Notes: a model not told the origin generated them from the sequence alone. Counted from the first letter of the stretch, positions 16,928 to 26,501 are shown. The stretch: 64,000 nucleotides of DNA from Paenibacillus sp. FSL H7-0357 (GCF_000758525.1 NZ_CP009241.1:5084001-5148000); one strand, 5' to 3'. Program-made: numbers and translations.

Positions 16928-18910
16928 CTACTCTACAAATTCGGTAAAGTCGACGTTTTCGACAATCCAGCGCTTGCGGGGATCGACCTTGTCGCCCATC
17001 AGCGTGGATACGCGGCGCTCCGCCTTTGCGGCGTCCTCAATCTGCACCTGAAGCAGCGTGCGTGATTCCGGGTTCATCGTCGTCTCCCACAGCTGGTCGG
17101 GATTCATCTCGCCGAGTCCTTTGTACCGCTGCAGCTCGAAGTTTTTGCCGAATTCCTTGAGGTAATTCTGCAGCTCCTCGTCGCTCCAGGAGTAACGTAC
17201 CGTCTCCAGCTTACCTGATTTGCGCGTCAGCTTATACAGCGGCGGCTGGGCGATAAACACCTTGCCGGCGTCAATCAACGGCTTCATGTATCGGTAGAAA
17301 AAGGTCAGCAGCAGCACTTGAATATGCGCACCGTCCGTATCAGCATCGGTCATAATGATAATTTTGGAATAATTGCTGTCTTCTACGGCAAAATCCGGAC
17401 CGATTCCCGCACCGATTGCGGAAATAATCGCCTTGTACTCATCATTCTTAAGAATGTCCAGCAGTTTGGCCTTCTCCGGATTCATCGGCTTGCCCTTAAG
17501 CGGCAGAATAGCCTGAATCTTGGAGTCACGCCCCTGCTTGGCTGATCCTCCGGCGGAATCGCCTTCGACGATAAACAGCTCTGTACGCGTAACGTCCTTG
17601 GACTGCGCAGGCGAGAGCTTGCCGCCCAGGTTGGAGCTTTCACTGCGTTTCTTGCCGCTGCGGATTTCATCGCGGGCCTTGCGCGCCGCTTCACGGGCTC
17701 TGGAGGCCTGGATGGATTTCTTCAGCAGGCTTTGCGCCACCTGCGGATTCTCCTCCAGGAAACGGGCCATGTTCTCGGACACGATAAAGTCGACGGCACT
17801 GCGGGCAGAAGCGCTTCCGAGCTGATCCTTCGTCTGGCCGACGAATTCTACCTCGGACATCTTGACGCTGATTACCGCCATCATGCCTTCGCGCAGATCA
17901 TTGCCCTCCAGGTTCTTGTCCTTCTCCTTAAGCAGCTGTGTCCGGCGGGCATAATCATTCAGCACGCGGGTATAGGCTGTCTTGAAGCCGGTCTCATGTG
18001 TTCCCCCGCTGCGCGTAGGAATCGAATTGACGAAAGAGGCCAGCGTCTCGGTATAACCTGCGTTATACTGCAATGCCACCTCAACCTCAATATCATCCTT
18101 CTCCGAACTGAAATGGATGACGTCATGCAGCACATCCTTGCCCTCATTTAGAAACTGCACGAACTGGCTTGCGCCGCCTTCATAGAAAAATTCATCCTGG
18201 CGGCCGCTGCGCTCGTCACTTAGATTAATCCGCAGCCCGGAGTTCAGGAAGGCGATCTCCTGCACCCGTTCCGCAAGGGTATCATAGTTCAGGGCAATGC
18301 CATTCGGGAAGACGCGAATATCCGGCTTGAAGGTAATCTTCGAACCGGTCTTATTCGTATTTCCCAGCACCTCAAGACCGGTAACAGGCTCACCGACATG
18401 CTCTTTCCCCTTTGCATCTACCCAATATTCGAAACGCTGGCGGTGGATTTTGCCGTCACGATAAATTTCGACTTCCAGCCACTCGGACAGCGCATTGGTA
18501 ACTGAAGCCCCAACGCCATGCAAACCGCCCGATTTCTTGTACCCGGAGCCGCCGAATTTACCACCGGCATGCAGGATCGTGAAAACAACCTGCGGTGTAG
18601 GCACTCCGGTCTTATGCATCCCGGTCGGGATTCCCCGGCCGTTATCAATGACGGTAACCGAACCGTCCTTGCGCAGTGTAATATCAATCTTCGAGCAAAA
18701 CTTGGCTAAATGCTCATCTACGGCGTTATCCACTATTTCCCATACGAGATGGTGCAGTCCCGAGGAACTCGTACTGCCGATATACATGCCGGGCCGTTTG
18801 CGGACCGCAACCAGACCTTCGAGCACTTGAATGTCGTCAGCATCGTATCCAGTCCGGCCTGTTTCGGCGTTCTTAGAGACTTTTGCAAACATATCGATCT
18901 GTTCGAGCAT
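16928..18910 (-). CDS. parE: DNA topoisomerase IV subunit B
   Basis: 660 aa ATPase subunit of topoisomerase IV. GHKL motifs are present: EIVDNAVDEHLAKF, DNGRGIPTGMHKTG and GLHGVGASVTNALS. The transducer domain follows, then the TOPRIM segment with FIVEGDSAGGSAKQGRDSKIQ and the DADTDGAHI metal site. The C-terminal QRYKGLGEMNPDQLWETTMNP is diagnostic of type IIA B subunits. ATG 18910 has AGGAGG 7 bp upstream. It precedes parC as in B. subtilis. Length (660) and the ParC neighbour favour ParE over GyrB. Confidence 0.96.
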   Translation of the reverse strand: MLEQIDMFAKVSKNAETGRTGYDADDIQVLEGLVAVRKRPGMYIGSTSSSGLHHLVWEIVDNAVDEHLAKFCSKIDITLRKDGSVTVIDNGRGIPTGMHKTGVPTPQVVFTILHAGGKFGGSGYKKSGGLHGVGASVTNALSEWLEVEIYRDGKIHRQRFEYWVDAKGKEHVGEPVTGLEVLGNTNKTGSKITFKPDIRVFPNGIALNYDTLAERVQEIAFLNSGLRINLSDERSGRQDEFFYEGGASQFVQFLNEGKDVLHDVIHFSSEKDDIEVEVALQYNAGYTETLASFVNSIPTRSGGTHETGFKTAYTRVLNDYARRTQLLKEKDKNLEGNDLREGMMAVISVKMSEVEFVGQTKDQLGSASARSAVDFIVSENMARFLEENPQVAQSLLKKSIQASRAREAARKARDEIRSGKKRSESSNLGGKLSPAQSKDVTRTELFIVEGDSAGGSAKQGRDSKIQAILPLKGKPMNPEKAKLLDILKNDEYKAIISAIGAGIGPDFAVEDSNYSKIIIMTDADTDGAHIQVLLLTFFYRYMKPLIDAGKVFIAQPPLYKLTRKSGKLETVRYSWSDEELQNYLKEFGKNFELQRYKGLGEMNPDQLWETTMNPESRTLLQVQIEDAAKAERRVSTLMGDKVDPRKRWIVENVDFTEFVE

Positions 18911-18978
18911 TCATGCTCCTCCTTCTTTTCTCTCTATCTATGAAATGCAAACAAACGTTTTGGTTCACTTTGTACATT

Positions 18979-19977
18979 CTAATTCAAAATATCCCGTTTC
19001 GTAAAGACGGCGAATGAAATGATTACTGCAGAAATCCCCCAAACAGCCAGAACAGCCATGGAAAAAGGCAGTGTCATCCCCTCAATCGGTGCCGGTGTTC
19101 CGGCCAAATACCCGGTTAATCCCAGATTAACCATAAATAAATATTTAGCTGTCGTCCAGGCCGAAGCCATATTGGTCAGAATCGTTCCGGCGATCAGTGC
19201 GGCCATCATCACCACGATGCTTGCCGCTGTGCTGCGCACCAGTACCGATACCATAAATGCCAGCAGGGCAACGACTACGCTCACGAACCAGATTAATCCG
19301 CCCTGCATCAGCAGGTATTTCCACTGCGGAACGGAATGGACAGCCGACATATCCACCGCATCTCCGCTGATTTGGAACCCGGTAAATACAGGAAGATTAA
19401 AGCCCTTGTATCCAAAAACAAGCCCCGAAATCAGATAGCTGATTGCAAACACCGACAGTACAATCAAGGAGACGAACATCAGCAGCGCCGCCAGCTTGCT
19501 GAACAGCACCTTCCAGCGTTTGACCGGCCGGGTCAGCAGCATCTTGATCGTACCGGTCGTCCTTTCCCCGGATACAAGATCTGAGGCTACTGCCATAATC
19601 AGCAGCGGAATGAACAAGGAGACCGAGTTGTCCAGGAACTCGCGGGTAAAGGTAACCCCGCTGGGCTCATTCGGATTGACGTCATGGTCCAGATAATATT
19701 GCAGCTGCTGGACGAATATCCGCCGGTAGGACTTCCATTCCTCGGGAATCCGGTCGCTGCCCAGTGAATTTTGATTATCGGTAATCTGCTGCTGTATCTC
19801 CAGTCTCCAGTCCGAATTAAACTTGTCCCGGCTGCGCTCGGCTATACGCATCTGTGCATAGGTAAACATAGGCACAAGTACGACCAGAATTAGCAGTATA
19901 ACATAAAACCGTTTCTTTTTTATAATCTTCAGGCACTCATTACGGATGAGCGGAAGCAAATTAATCAATAGTTTCAC
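18979..19977 (-). CDS. ABC-2 type transporter permease
   Basis: 332-aa membrane subunit of an ABC exporter. An N-terminal helix (residues 20-40) is followed by a 100-residue outside loop rich in charged residues. Then come five hydrophobic segments from about residue 118, including SGERTTGTIKMLLTRPVKRWKVLFSKLAALL, the cytoplasmic coupling region typical of ABC-2 permeases. It overlaps the ATPase gene by 17 bp. GTG 19977 or TTG 19968 could be the start; GGAAGGTG fits the TTG better. Cargo unknown. Confidence 0.9.
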   Translation of the reverse strand: MKLLINLLPLIRNECLKIIKKKRFYVILLILVVLVPMFTYAQMRIAERSRDKFNSDWRLEIQQQITDNQNSLGSDRIPEEWKSYRRIFVQQLQYYLDHDVNPNEPSGVTFTREFLDNSVSLFIPLLIMAVASDLVSGERTTGTIKMLLTRPVKRWKVLFSKLAALLMFVSLIVLSVFAISYLISGLVFGYKGFNLPVFTGFQISGDAVDMSAVHSVPQWKYLLMQGGLIWFVSVVVALLAFMVSVLVRSTAASIVVMMAALIAGTILTNMASAWTTAKYLFMVNLGLTGYLAGTPAPIEGMTLPFSMAVLAVWGISAVIISFAVFTKRDILN

Positions 19978-20941
19978 CTTCCGTTAGCTTCAAGAATAGC
20001 TGTTCCAGTGTGGGGTTTATTTTATGCACAGCGCTAACTTCCACTTCTGCTGTGACGAGCACGGCAACAATCTCCGGAATCAGGTCTTCATCCATGACCG
20101 TGATGAGGGAATTCGCGCCCATTCCGGCAATAACGGAGTCGTCAAGCGTAACCTCATCCAGTTCGAGAAGCTTGATGTCAGGACGTCCGGCCAGTATCGT
20201 TCTGGCCCTGTCCAAAGGCTCCAGATCCCATAGCACATAAGGGGAATTGCGTGCAACCAGTTCATTTACACCGCCAACCGCCAGCACGCGGCCTTTACTG
20301 ATAATCGCAACACGGTCGCACAGCAGCTGAATTTCGCTCAGCAAATGGCTCGATACAAATACCGCGAGGCCTTCCGCAGCAAGCTCGCGGATAAATTCGC
20401 GCAATTCTTTGATCCCTTTAGGGTCCAGACCGTTTGTCGGCTCATCCAGAATCAGCAGCCGGGGACGGCCCAGCAGCGCCTGGGCAATTCCAAGCCGCTG
20501 CCTCATCCCCAGCGAATAGGTGCTCACCTTGTCATGAATGCGCTGGTCCAGCCGGACAATATCCACTACCTCAGCAATTCGCGCCTTGTCCACGCCTGGC
20601 TGCATGCGGGCGAAATGCTGCAGATTCTCCCAGCCTGTCAGATAGGTATACACTTCCGGATTCTCTACGATCGAGCCAACATATTGCAGCGCTTTTTCCG
20701 GTTCACGGTTAACGTTATAGCCGCAAACGGTTATCTTGCCTTCACTTGGGCGAATCAGGTCCACAAGCATACGGATTGTAGTTGTTTTGCCGGCCCCGTT
20801 GGGTCCAAGGAAACCGAAGATTTCCCCTTGCTTCACATCGAAGGTAACATCATCAATGATCCATTTCCGGCCGATTTTTTTGCGGACGCCTTCCACTGAC
20901 AGAATAACTGTCCCGGCTTCTCCGCTTATGTCTTTATCCAT
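19961..20941 (-). CDS. ABC transporter ATP-binding protein (ABC-2 exporter type)
   Basis: 326-aa ATPase paired with the overlapping permease. Walker A is GPNGAGKTTT, the Q-loop is YVGSIVENPEVY, the signature is YSLGMRQRLGIAQALL, and Walker B is LLILDEPTNGLDP, followed by the H-loop SSHLLSE. A C-terminal domain of about 90 residues is as in BcrA/NatA-type ATPases. ATG 20941 has AAGGAG 10 bp upstream and replaces a longer frame beginning at 20968. It starts 52 bp after the GDSL hydrolase gene. Bacitracin/antibiotic or lipid export are family possibilities only. Confidence 0.92.
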   Translation of the reverse strand: MDKDISGEAGTVILSVEGVRKKIGRKWIIDDVTFDVKQGEIFGFLGPNGAGKTTTIRMLVDLIRPSEGKITVCGYNVNREPEKALQYVGSIVENPEVYTYLTGWENLQHFARMQPGVDKARIAEVVDIVRLDQRIHDKVSTYSLGMRQRLGIAQALLGRPRLLILDEPTNGLDPKGIKELREFIRELAAEGLAVFVSSHLLSEIQLLCDRVAIISKGRVLAVGGVNELVARNSPYVLWDLEPLDRARTILAGRPDIKLLELDEVTLDDSVIAGMGANSLITVMDEDLIPEIVAVLVTAEVEVSAVHKINPTLEQLFLKLTEGETID

Positions 20942-20993
20942 GTTCTCACAACTCCTTGCTACGATCATTTCTGACTTGCGGTGAAGTAAATCC

Positions 20994-21941
20994 TTAGCGC
21001 ACAGCCTGTATGATTCGTTCGCTCATCCGCTGATAGCCGTCGCCGTTCGGGTGAAAATGATCGTTTGAAAGATACTTATCCAGATGGCGGTTGAACAAAT
21101 CAAAGGTTGGGACGAGTGTCATATTGCTGTGTGTGTTAATGATCTCCATTGCCGCATTATTCCAGGCTGTAACCGCCTGATTGCCGGGCACCAGCAGATC
21201 CTCGATATCTCCAAATGGATTATATAATCCGACATAATAAATTTGCGCCTGCGGATTGATCTCGGCGATGCTCTCCAGAATCCCGCCAAGCCGTTTCGAA
21301 GCATCTGGCAGCGCGGCCAGCAGCGACTCCGGGGTCACCTCATCTTCAGTTGCCGAAGGAACGCTTGTCCCGGATGAGCCGGTTTTCCCGCCCGCTGTCC
21401 CTGTTTCAGAAGGATCTGCTCCAGGCATTGAAGCAATGTCCGCAGAACTCCCTGTCTCCGTTGATGTTGTCCCTTGTTCTGCACTGCCCGTTCCCATTAT
21501 ATCTGAGCCCCTGAACAAATCATTGCCCCCGATCGAGAGCAGCACGACGTTGGCCTGCCGCAAGGCATAGCGGACGCCTTCTTCTTTGAGCTTGCTTTGC
21601 AGGCCTGCGGTTGTCAGCCCGTTAATGCCCATATTGCCTAGCAGCTCCGCCTTGCCTCCGCCAGCTGACAGACCGTCCAGCGTCCGCTTTACAAAACCGT
21701 TTCCGGTGTTGTCACCGGTGCCTTTGGCCAAAGAGTCACCAAGTGCCAATATTTTCACTTCATCGCTGCTTGCCGCCGTGGGAACCGGTGTTACCTGCGG
21801 CAAAGAGGTTGATAGAACTTCACCCTTCGGGTATATAATATCGTTCACCGCATATCCAAAACCAACGATCAAAACTAACGTTGCTGCTATGGAAATCAGG
21901 CTCACAGTGCGCCAGGTCCATTTTGAATCGTTCAAAGCCAT
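20994..21941 (-). CDS. Membrane-anchored SGNH/GDSL hydrolase
   Basis: 315 aa. An N-terminal membrane helix (residues 12-32) anchors an outside SGNH esterase domain. The nucleophile is Ser70 in LALGDSLAKGTG. The oxyanion Gly/Asn blocks are visible (GNMGINGLTT, LLSIGGNDLFRG), and the catalytic Asp-His pair lies in SNDHFHPNGDGY near the end. A low-complexity Ser/Thr/Gly insertion sits between the GGND block and the rest. It resembles YpmR-type GDSL lipoproteins of Bacillus. It heads the run hydrolase, ABC exporter, parE, parC, perhaps with several promoters. Confidence 0.9.
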   Translation of the reverse strand: MALNDSKWTWRTVSLISIAATLVLIVGFGYAVNDIIYPKGEVLSTSLPQVTPVPTAASSDEVKILALGDSLAKGTGDNTGNGFVKRTLDGLSAGGGKAELLGNMGINGLTTAGLQSKLKEEGVRYALRQANVVLLSIGGNDLFRGSDIMGTGSAEQGTTSTETGSSADIASMPGADPSETGTAGGKTGSSGTSVPSATEDEVTPESLLAALPDASKRLGGILESIAEINPQAQIYYVGLYNPFGDIEDLLVPGNQAVTAWNNAAMEIINTHSNMTLVPTFDLFNRHLDKYLSNDHFHPNGDGYQRMSERIIQAVR

Positions 21942-22112
21942 CCCTCCGTATGCAAGTTCTTATCTCCAGTGTTCCACATTTTACAAACTTCTTAACTATG
22001 TAGATAAACATAATTCTTCTATACTTAATTTGCAAATATCCACCGCCCAAGCGAAATTTGGCGGTTTTTGTCCTTAATAGTCTATTATATCAATCGAAAG
22101 CATTTTTTTCTC

Positions 22113-22147
22113 AAAAAAAAACGTCCCCCGGCAATGCCGGAGAACGG
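22113..22147 (-). terminator. Terminator of the CAP-domain protein gene
   Basis: CCGGCA/TGCCGG around an ATG-like tip (22127-22140), extended by CGTC/GAACG, with nine A residues at 22113-22121 giving a U-tract in the minus-strand RNA. It lies 22 bp after the stop codon. Confidence 0.8.
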
Positions 22148-22168
22148 GTTTTGTACTTTTCATTAGGT

Positions 22169-22966
22169 TTATTTTCCGATGAATTCCTGAACCCAGTAAT
22201 TGTTGTCGAAACCTACGCCGATGTAGTTAAAGTTCGCACTCAGAATATTGGCACGGTGTCCCTCACTGTTCATCCAGGCCGTCATTACTTCTTGCGGAGT
22301 TCTCTGGCCCATGGCAATGTTCTCCCCGGCAGCCCGATAAGTGACGCCAAAAGTGGCCATCATATCAAAAGGTGAACCGTACGTCGGGGATGTGTGCGAA
22401 AAGTAGTTGTTCGTACGCATATCGGTTGCTTTGGCTGCGGCCACCTTGTTCAGGCTTTCCAAAGCGCTGACCGGGGACAGCCCTGCTGTCGCACGTTCCT
22501 TATTCACAAGCGTAACGATTTGCTGGATATAGGACTCTTGAGTGCTGACTGCTGCTGCTGGTGTTGCCGTTGGTTTTGGTGTCGCAACAGGTGTTGCCGT
22601 TGGTGCCGCTGTTGCTACTGGTGTCGCCGTTGGTTTAGCTGTCGCTACAGGCGTTGCTACTGGTGTTGCCGTTGGTGCCGCTGTTGCTACAGGTGCCGCT
22701 GTTGGTTTAGCTGTTGCAACCGGTGCAGGTGTGTTTGTCGGAACAACAACCGGTTGAGATTTGTAAACTGTCACTGTTGTATTGGAAAAAGGAAATCCCT
22801 TAAGGCTATATTGGTTAAAATATTGCATGAATTGTGCGAAATTAGTTGGTGCTCCAGTCGCAGTATTACCCGCCTCTGCATTTGCCTGTATTGGAAGAGA
22901 AATGCTAAGCGCCATCACTGCCGCCACACTTCCACCTATCATTGCTCTTAAAGTTTTGCTCTTCAT
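22169..22966 (-). CDS. Secreted CAP/SCP-domain protein (YkwD-like)
   Basis: 265 aa. A signal peptide (residues 1-30, ending near ANAEA) and a short spacer lead into a Pro/Thr/Ala repeat linker (ATPVATAKPTATPVATAAP, residues 77-140). The C-terminal CAP domain follows, with LVNKERATAGLSPV, AAAKATDMRTNNYFSHTSPTYG, GENIAMG, TAWMNSEGHRANILSANFNYIGVGF. The conserved His/Glu cavity residues are present. YkwD-type proteins are exported by sporulating Firmicutes; the activity is not settled. ATG 22966 has AAGGAG 8 bp upstream. The repeat linker resembles that of the SLH protein at 39-42 kb. Confidence 0.92.
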   Translation of the reverse strand: MKSKTLRAMIGGSVAAVMALSISLPIQANAEAGNTATGAPTNFAQFMQYFNQYSLKGFPFSNTTVTVYKSQPVVVPTNTPAPVATAKPTAAPVATAAPTATPVATPVATAKPTATPVATAAPTATPVATPKPTATPAAAVSTQESYIQQIVTLVNKERATAGLSPVSALESLNKVAAAKATDMRTNNYFSHTSPTYGSPFDMMATFGVTYRAAGENIAMGQRTPQEVMTAWMNSEGHRANILSANFNYIGVGFDNNYWVQEFIGK

Positions 22967-23032
22967 TCTGCCATCTCCTTGTTCATGATGTATTTGTTAT
23001 GTTGCTGTCGGCCGAAGTAATGGGCTCCAAAT

Positions 23033-23067
23033 ATTACAAAGTTGTAATCTGTTCCTCAGTCATTGTA
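23033..23067 (-). promoter_or_regulatory. Extended -10 promoter and downstream palindrome of the CAP gene
   Basis: On the minus strand TATGC-TACAAT (hexamer 23062-23067) is an extended -10 without a good -35. About 14 bp downstream lies a perfect 7-2-7 palindrome, ATTACAA-AG-TTGTAAT (23033-23048), placed where a repressor would block the transcript start. The binding protein is unknown. Confidence 0.5.
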
Positions 23068-23160
23068 GCATAAATCTCTCAGCTGTGCGCTTCTAAATTT
23101 TTACATTAATAGATTGCCAGATAAGCAAGCAGACGGCTTGTACATTTCAACTCCAATACA

Positions 23161-23194
23161 ACAAAAAAGCCGCCATCCTATTCAGGACAGCAGC
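23161..23194 (-). terminator. Terminator of the WG-repeat gene
   Basis: In the minus-strand RNA GCTGCTGTCCT (from 23194) pairs with AGGATGGCGGC (to 23169) through 11 pairs including three G-U, with a GAAT loop and six U residues after it. It lies 62 bp after the stop codon. The remaining bases up to the CAP promoter show nothing else. Confidence 0.75.
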
Positions 23195-23255
23195 CTCCTA
23201 TTGACTTCGCTGTACATTCTGTACAGGTTAAGACGTTACCTTCGTTGCTGGAAGC

Positions 23256-25220
23256 TTAATGGAAAGACTGCCAGAACTCACCTTCGGTCGAGATCAGACC
23301 CATGATTTCTGCATAAGGAATGCGGAATGTCGGGAAACCCGCAGCATATGGGGCAATCTCGTAGGGAGCGAAATACAGATACAGCGCTTCTTCATCAACA
23401 AAAAAGGGCTGATCCGCCGTAATCCCCTTGTAGGTGTCCGGAAAAACGTAAGAGTACTGGGGATCGTTCGCAATCTGTTTGCCGACAATAGCGCTGAGCT
23501 TCGCCACATATTTGCTGCCCGGCTTGAACAGGTCACGAAGAGCATAAAACTTGCCGTTGCGCAAATTGATATGAACATAAATCCGGGTAGGCATGCCATG
23601 GGCAGCGCCAAAAGGGTACTTGTAGCCGCTCAGTTCCAGGACAAGCAGATTTTTGCGGAAGAAGGAGACGGCAAAATCCCCGGTATAGCTATAATCCTGC
23701 GTCCCTTCACCGGTCCCCGCTCCTTCGGCAAGGGAAAGGCTGCGCAGCTTGTCATTCACTTCTCTGGAAACCTCGGAGTTTGCGATCCCTTCGATAACCG
23801 GATAATACACCAAATAGTCTCTATTCGGTTTGTATTTCTTCTCCAGCACTGAATAAGGCGGACGGAGCGTTATGACTCCATTTTGCTTCCATACCTGATT
23901 GCCCCGCCGGTCGTAATAGGCTGTCCGCTGATCCACGTCAGCCCTGATCAGACTTCCGCTGAAGGAAAGTGTGCCTGAACCGGCAATCACGGGCGGCTGA
24001 GCTGCTTTTTTTCCGCTTTTGTCGATGAAATAGGTATCTGTGGCGTCAAACACTGAGGCGAGTCCATTCTGATAATTGTTCACACCCAGCAAGGGGTGGG
24101 TGCTGAGGATTCTGCCGGTTACCGCATCAGCGATAACATAACGTGAACCGCGGTAAGGCTGGTCTGGATACACTGGTGTACCCAATGCCACCCGGTCTTC
24201 ACCCAGCTGTTGAACTTCATAATACTGGGCCGGGACTACGAGCTTGCCCTGCTTATCAATCAGGCCGTAGGCATTGCCATAAAAATTCTCAGCCGTATTG
24301 ATCACCGCTCTTCCCGCAGAAAATGGCAGGGCGGCTGTATACTGCGGCTCTATCGCGATGCTTCCGTCTATCCGCAGATACCCGTATTTACCGTTCTCGG
24401 CAGCCTGGTATGCCAGCAGGCCATCCCCCGGATAACCTACAAATGGATATTTATACGTATGCAGCACGGTGCCTTGCGGGTCTATCAGCGCAAACTCCCT
24501 TTCGCCCAGCTTGACCAGTGCCATTCCGTTCATGAAATCGCCGGCGTCCTCGTAAACTGCAGGCAGTACTTCTTTTCCCTGGGCATCCAGATATCCGTAG
24601 TGGGAAGTACCCGTCGTACTTTGCTTGGAGAACATCGCACGCCCTTCATGCAGCGAATTTAAGTAATCATAACGCGCTGCTGTAACCTGCTTGCCTCTTT
24701 CGTCAATCAACGTATAGCCTTTGGCATCGGAAACCACAGCACGGCCTTCTGAAAAAGGGGCAATAAAGGAATAGGCCGGTCTCACTTTCTCCCGCCCGGA
24801 GCTGTCAATCAGGCCGCTCTTATCGTTGCGCTGCACAATCGCCAGGCCGTTCTCCTGAAAATCCTCGGCATATTCATACCTCGGTTCAATAACCGTCCGT
24901 CCTTCATTATTGATGTACCCCCAACGAGTCCCCTCTTTAAGCTTAAAAGGAGCGGGATGCAGCAAATCCGCCCGCAGCTCGCTGTCATCCACCTCAGGCA
25001 GGAAATAAAGCGCCTCTACAGGCTTTTTGGAGTAATCTACCCGATACAAACCCGCTTCTGCAGGAATCGTTACGAACAGATCATCATCCGCACGGATGAA
25101 ATCCTCTTCCTGCTGAGGAATACATTCATTCCAGCCAATCCCGTCCCATCTCCACACTTCCGTCTGCACCAGGCTGTTATCCGTTCCTTTCGCCAGCTCA
25201 TTCAGCTTAATCCTCAGCAT
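23256..25220 (-). CDS. WG-repeat protein with C-terminal DUF4163/DUF3298 region
   Basis: 654 aa. Residues about 100-420 hold roughly seven repeats of the form G-Y/L-I-D-x-x-G-x...Y...F-x-x-G-x-A-x-V (for example WGYINNEGRTVIEPRYEYA, SGLIDSSGREKVRPAYSFI), the WG beta-propeller-like family. Residues 450-650 match the PdaC/RsiV-type module (DUF4163 then DUF3298: YYPVIEGI, FGAAHGMPTRIYVHINLRNGKFYALRDLF, FFVDEEALYLYFAPYEIAPYAAG). That module is usually extracytoplasmic, yet no signal peptide or lipobox is visible at the start (MLRIKLNELAKG), which is odd. ATG 25220 has AAAGGAG upstream. Function unknown. Confidence 0.85.
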   Translation of the reverse strand: MLRIKLNELAKGTDNSLVQTEVWRWDGIGWNECIPQQEEDFIRADDDLFVTIPAEAGLYRVDYSKKPVEALYFLPEVDDSELRADLLHPAPFKLKEGTRWGYINNEGRTVIEPRYEYAEDFQENGLAIVQRNDKSGLIDSSGREKVRPAYSFIAPFSEGRAVVSDAKGYTLIDERGKQVTAARYDYLNSLHEGRAMFSKQSTTGTSHYGYLDAQGKEVLPAVYEDAGDFMNGMALVKLGEREFALIDPQGTVLHTYKYPFVGYPGDGLLAYQAAENGKYGYLRIDGSIAIEPQYTAALPFSAGRAVINTAENFYGNAYGLIDKQGKLVVPAQYYEVQQLGEDRVALGTPVYPDQPYRGSRYVIADAVTGRILSTHPLLGVNNYQNGLASVFDATDTYFIDKSGKKAAQPPVIAGSGTLSFSGSLIRADVDQRTAYYDRRGNQVWKQNGVITLRPPYSVLEKKYKPNRDYLVYYPVIEGIANSEVSREVNDKLRSLSLAEGAGTGEGTQDYSYTGDFAVSFFRKNLLVLELSGYKYPFGAAHGMPTRIYVHINLRNGKFYALRDLFKPGSKYVAKLSAIVGKQIANDPQYSYVFPDTYKGITADQPFFVDEEALYLYFAPYEIAPYAAGFPTFRIPYAEIMGLISTEGEFWQSFH

Positions 25221-25311
25221 CCCGTCGCTCTCCTTTACAAGGGCTTTTGCCTATAGGATATGTGGTCAAGGGAGAAAGGGTGTGTGGTAGTAAGCTCTGA
25301 CGCTTTCCTAA

Positions 25312-26367
25312 TTATTCGACGTCGGCGACATTGTCTCTGGTAATCTTCTTATAGGGGATCCATACATACTGGTTATCGGTAATATCGAAACCAATATTTT
25401 GTTTGGTTGGCGCTTCGCCTCTAGAGAGAACAGCCGCAAGTTTAATTGCTGCTTTGCCTTGGATGTTGGCATCATTTAGCACAGTGCCCAGCATGGTCCC
25501 CTCTTTGAGTGCTTTAACGGCCGGAGCTGTCGCATCTACACCGACTACCGGCATGTATTTCCCGCCGGAAAAATATCCGTCAGCTTTTAGAGCTTTAATT
25601 GCACCGAGAGCCATATCGTCGTTGTTGGCAAGCACAGCTTCAATCCGGTCTCCGCAGGTCTTCAGAAAGCCCGCCATTTTCTCCTGGCCCTTCACCCGGT
25701 CGAACATTCCGCTGTCTTCCGCCAGTTTCTCGACCTTGATACCTTCATCTTCAATCGCCTGAATGGAATAATTGGTGCGCAGCTCGGCATCCTGGTGTCC
25801 CGGCTCGCCCTTCAGCATGACATATTGAAGCACTCCGTCGCCGTTCTTATCGGCTTCGGGATGGGATTTCCAGTATTCCGCGATAATCTGGCCGGACATG
25901 GTGCCCGATTCTTCCGCTTTGGCGCCTACATAATACACCTTGTCCCATTTCTTCATATCTTCCGGAAACGGTTCACGGTTCAGGAAGACGACGGGAATGT
26001 CGGCGGTTTTTGCTTTGTCAATGATAACTCCTGCAGCAGTGCGGTCAACCGGATTAATCAGCATGCCTTTATATCCCTTGGTAATGAAAACGTCAACCTT
26101 GTCATTTTGCGTAAGCTGGGAGTTTTTGCTGTCTACAATGTCCACAGCTGCGATGCCTTTGGCTGCCGCCACAACCGATTTGCGGACACCGGCCATAAAC
26201 GTATCGCTGAATTTATAAATGGCTACACCAATTTTTGGAGCTGAGCCGGTACCACCAGGGATTGCCGTCTCAGCGCTGCCGCCGGTATTCGCAGGGCTGC
26301 CTCCGCAGCCGGACATAGCAGCACCCAGCAACACGGCGGCGAATAAAACGGAAGACATTTTTTTCAT
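25312..26367 (-). CDS. Galactose/glucose-binding lipoprotein (MglB-like)
   Basis: 351 aa periplasmic-binding-fold lipoprotein. A signal sequence with lipobox AAMSGC is followed by the type-1 fold beginning KIGVAIYKFSDTFMAGV. The segment DKNGDGVLQYVMLKGEPGHQDAELRT matches the EF-hand-like calcium loop and neighbouring strand of enteric MglB, and VLANNDDMALGAIKAL and VVGVDATAPAVKAL are ligand-site regions. ATG 26367 was taken (GGGAGG upstream; the adjacent GTG is an alternative), not the longer frame from 26445. It is the last gene of the sensory operon. No mglA or mglC permease genes follow, so it may feed a transporter elsewhere or act in sensing. Confidence 0.9.
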   Translation of the reverse strand: MKKMSSVLFAAVLLGAAMSGCGGSPANTGGSAETAIPGGTGSAPKIGVAIYKFSDTFMAGVRKSVVAAAKGIAAVDIVDSKNSQLTQNDKVDVFITKGYKGMLINPVDRTAAGVIIDKAKTADIPVVFLNREPFPEDMKKWDKVYYVGAKAEESGTMSGQIIAEYWKSHPEADKNGDGVLQYVMLKGEPGHQDAELRTNYSIQAIEDEGIKVEKLAEDSGMFDRVKGQEKMAGFLKTCGDRIEAVLANNDDMALGAIKALKADGYFSGGKYMPVVGVDATAPAVKALKEGTMLGTVLNDANIQGKAAIKLAAVLSRGEAPTKQNIGFDITDNQYVWIPYKKITRDNVADVE

Positions 26368-26501
26368 CACTAATTGACCTCCCGAGGGTAAATCTTTCTC
26401 ATGCCGGATCTGTCCCAGGTACATCATTATGCCTGAAAAAAGCACAGTTGCGAATATAAAATCCTACTGTATTCAATAAAAATCCTAATGAGTTCCCTAT
26501 A

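Noticed and set aside
22049..22077. CCGCC...GGCGG hairpin followed by T residues on the plus strand
   Set aside because: It would terminate plus-strand transcription, but no plus-strand gene ends there; kept as chance or an antisense signal.
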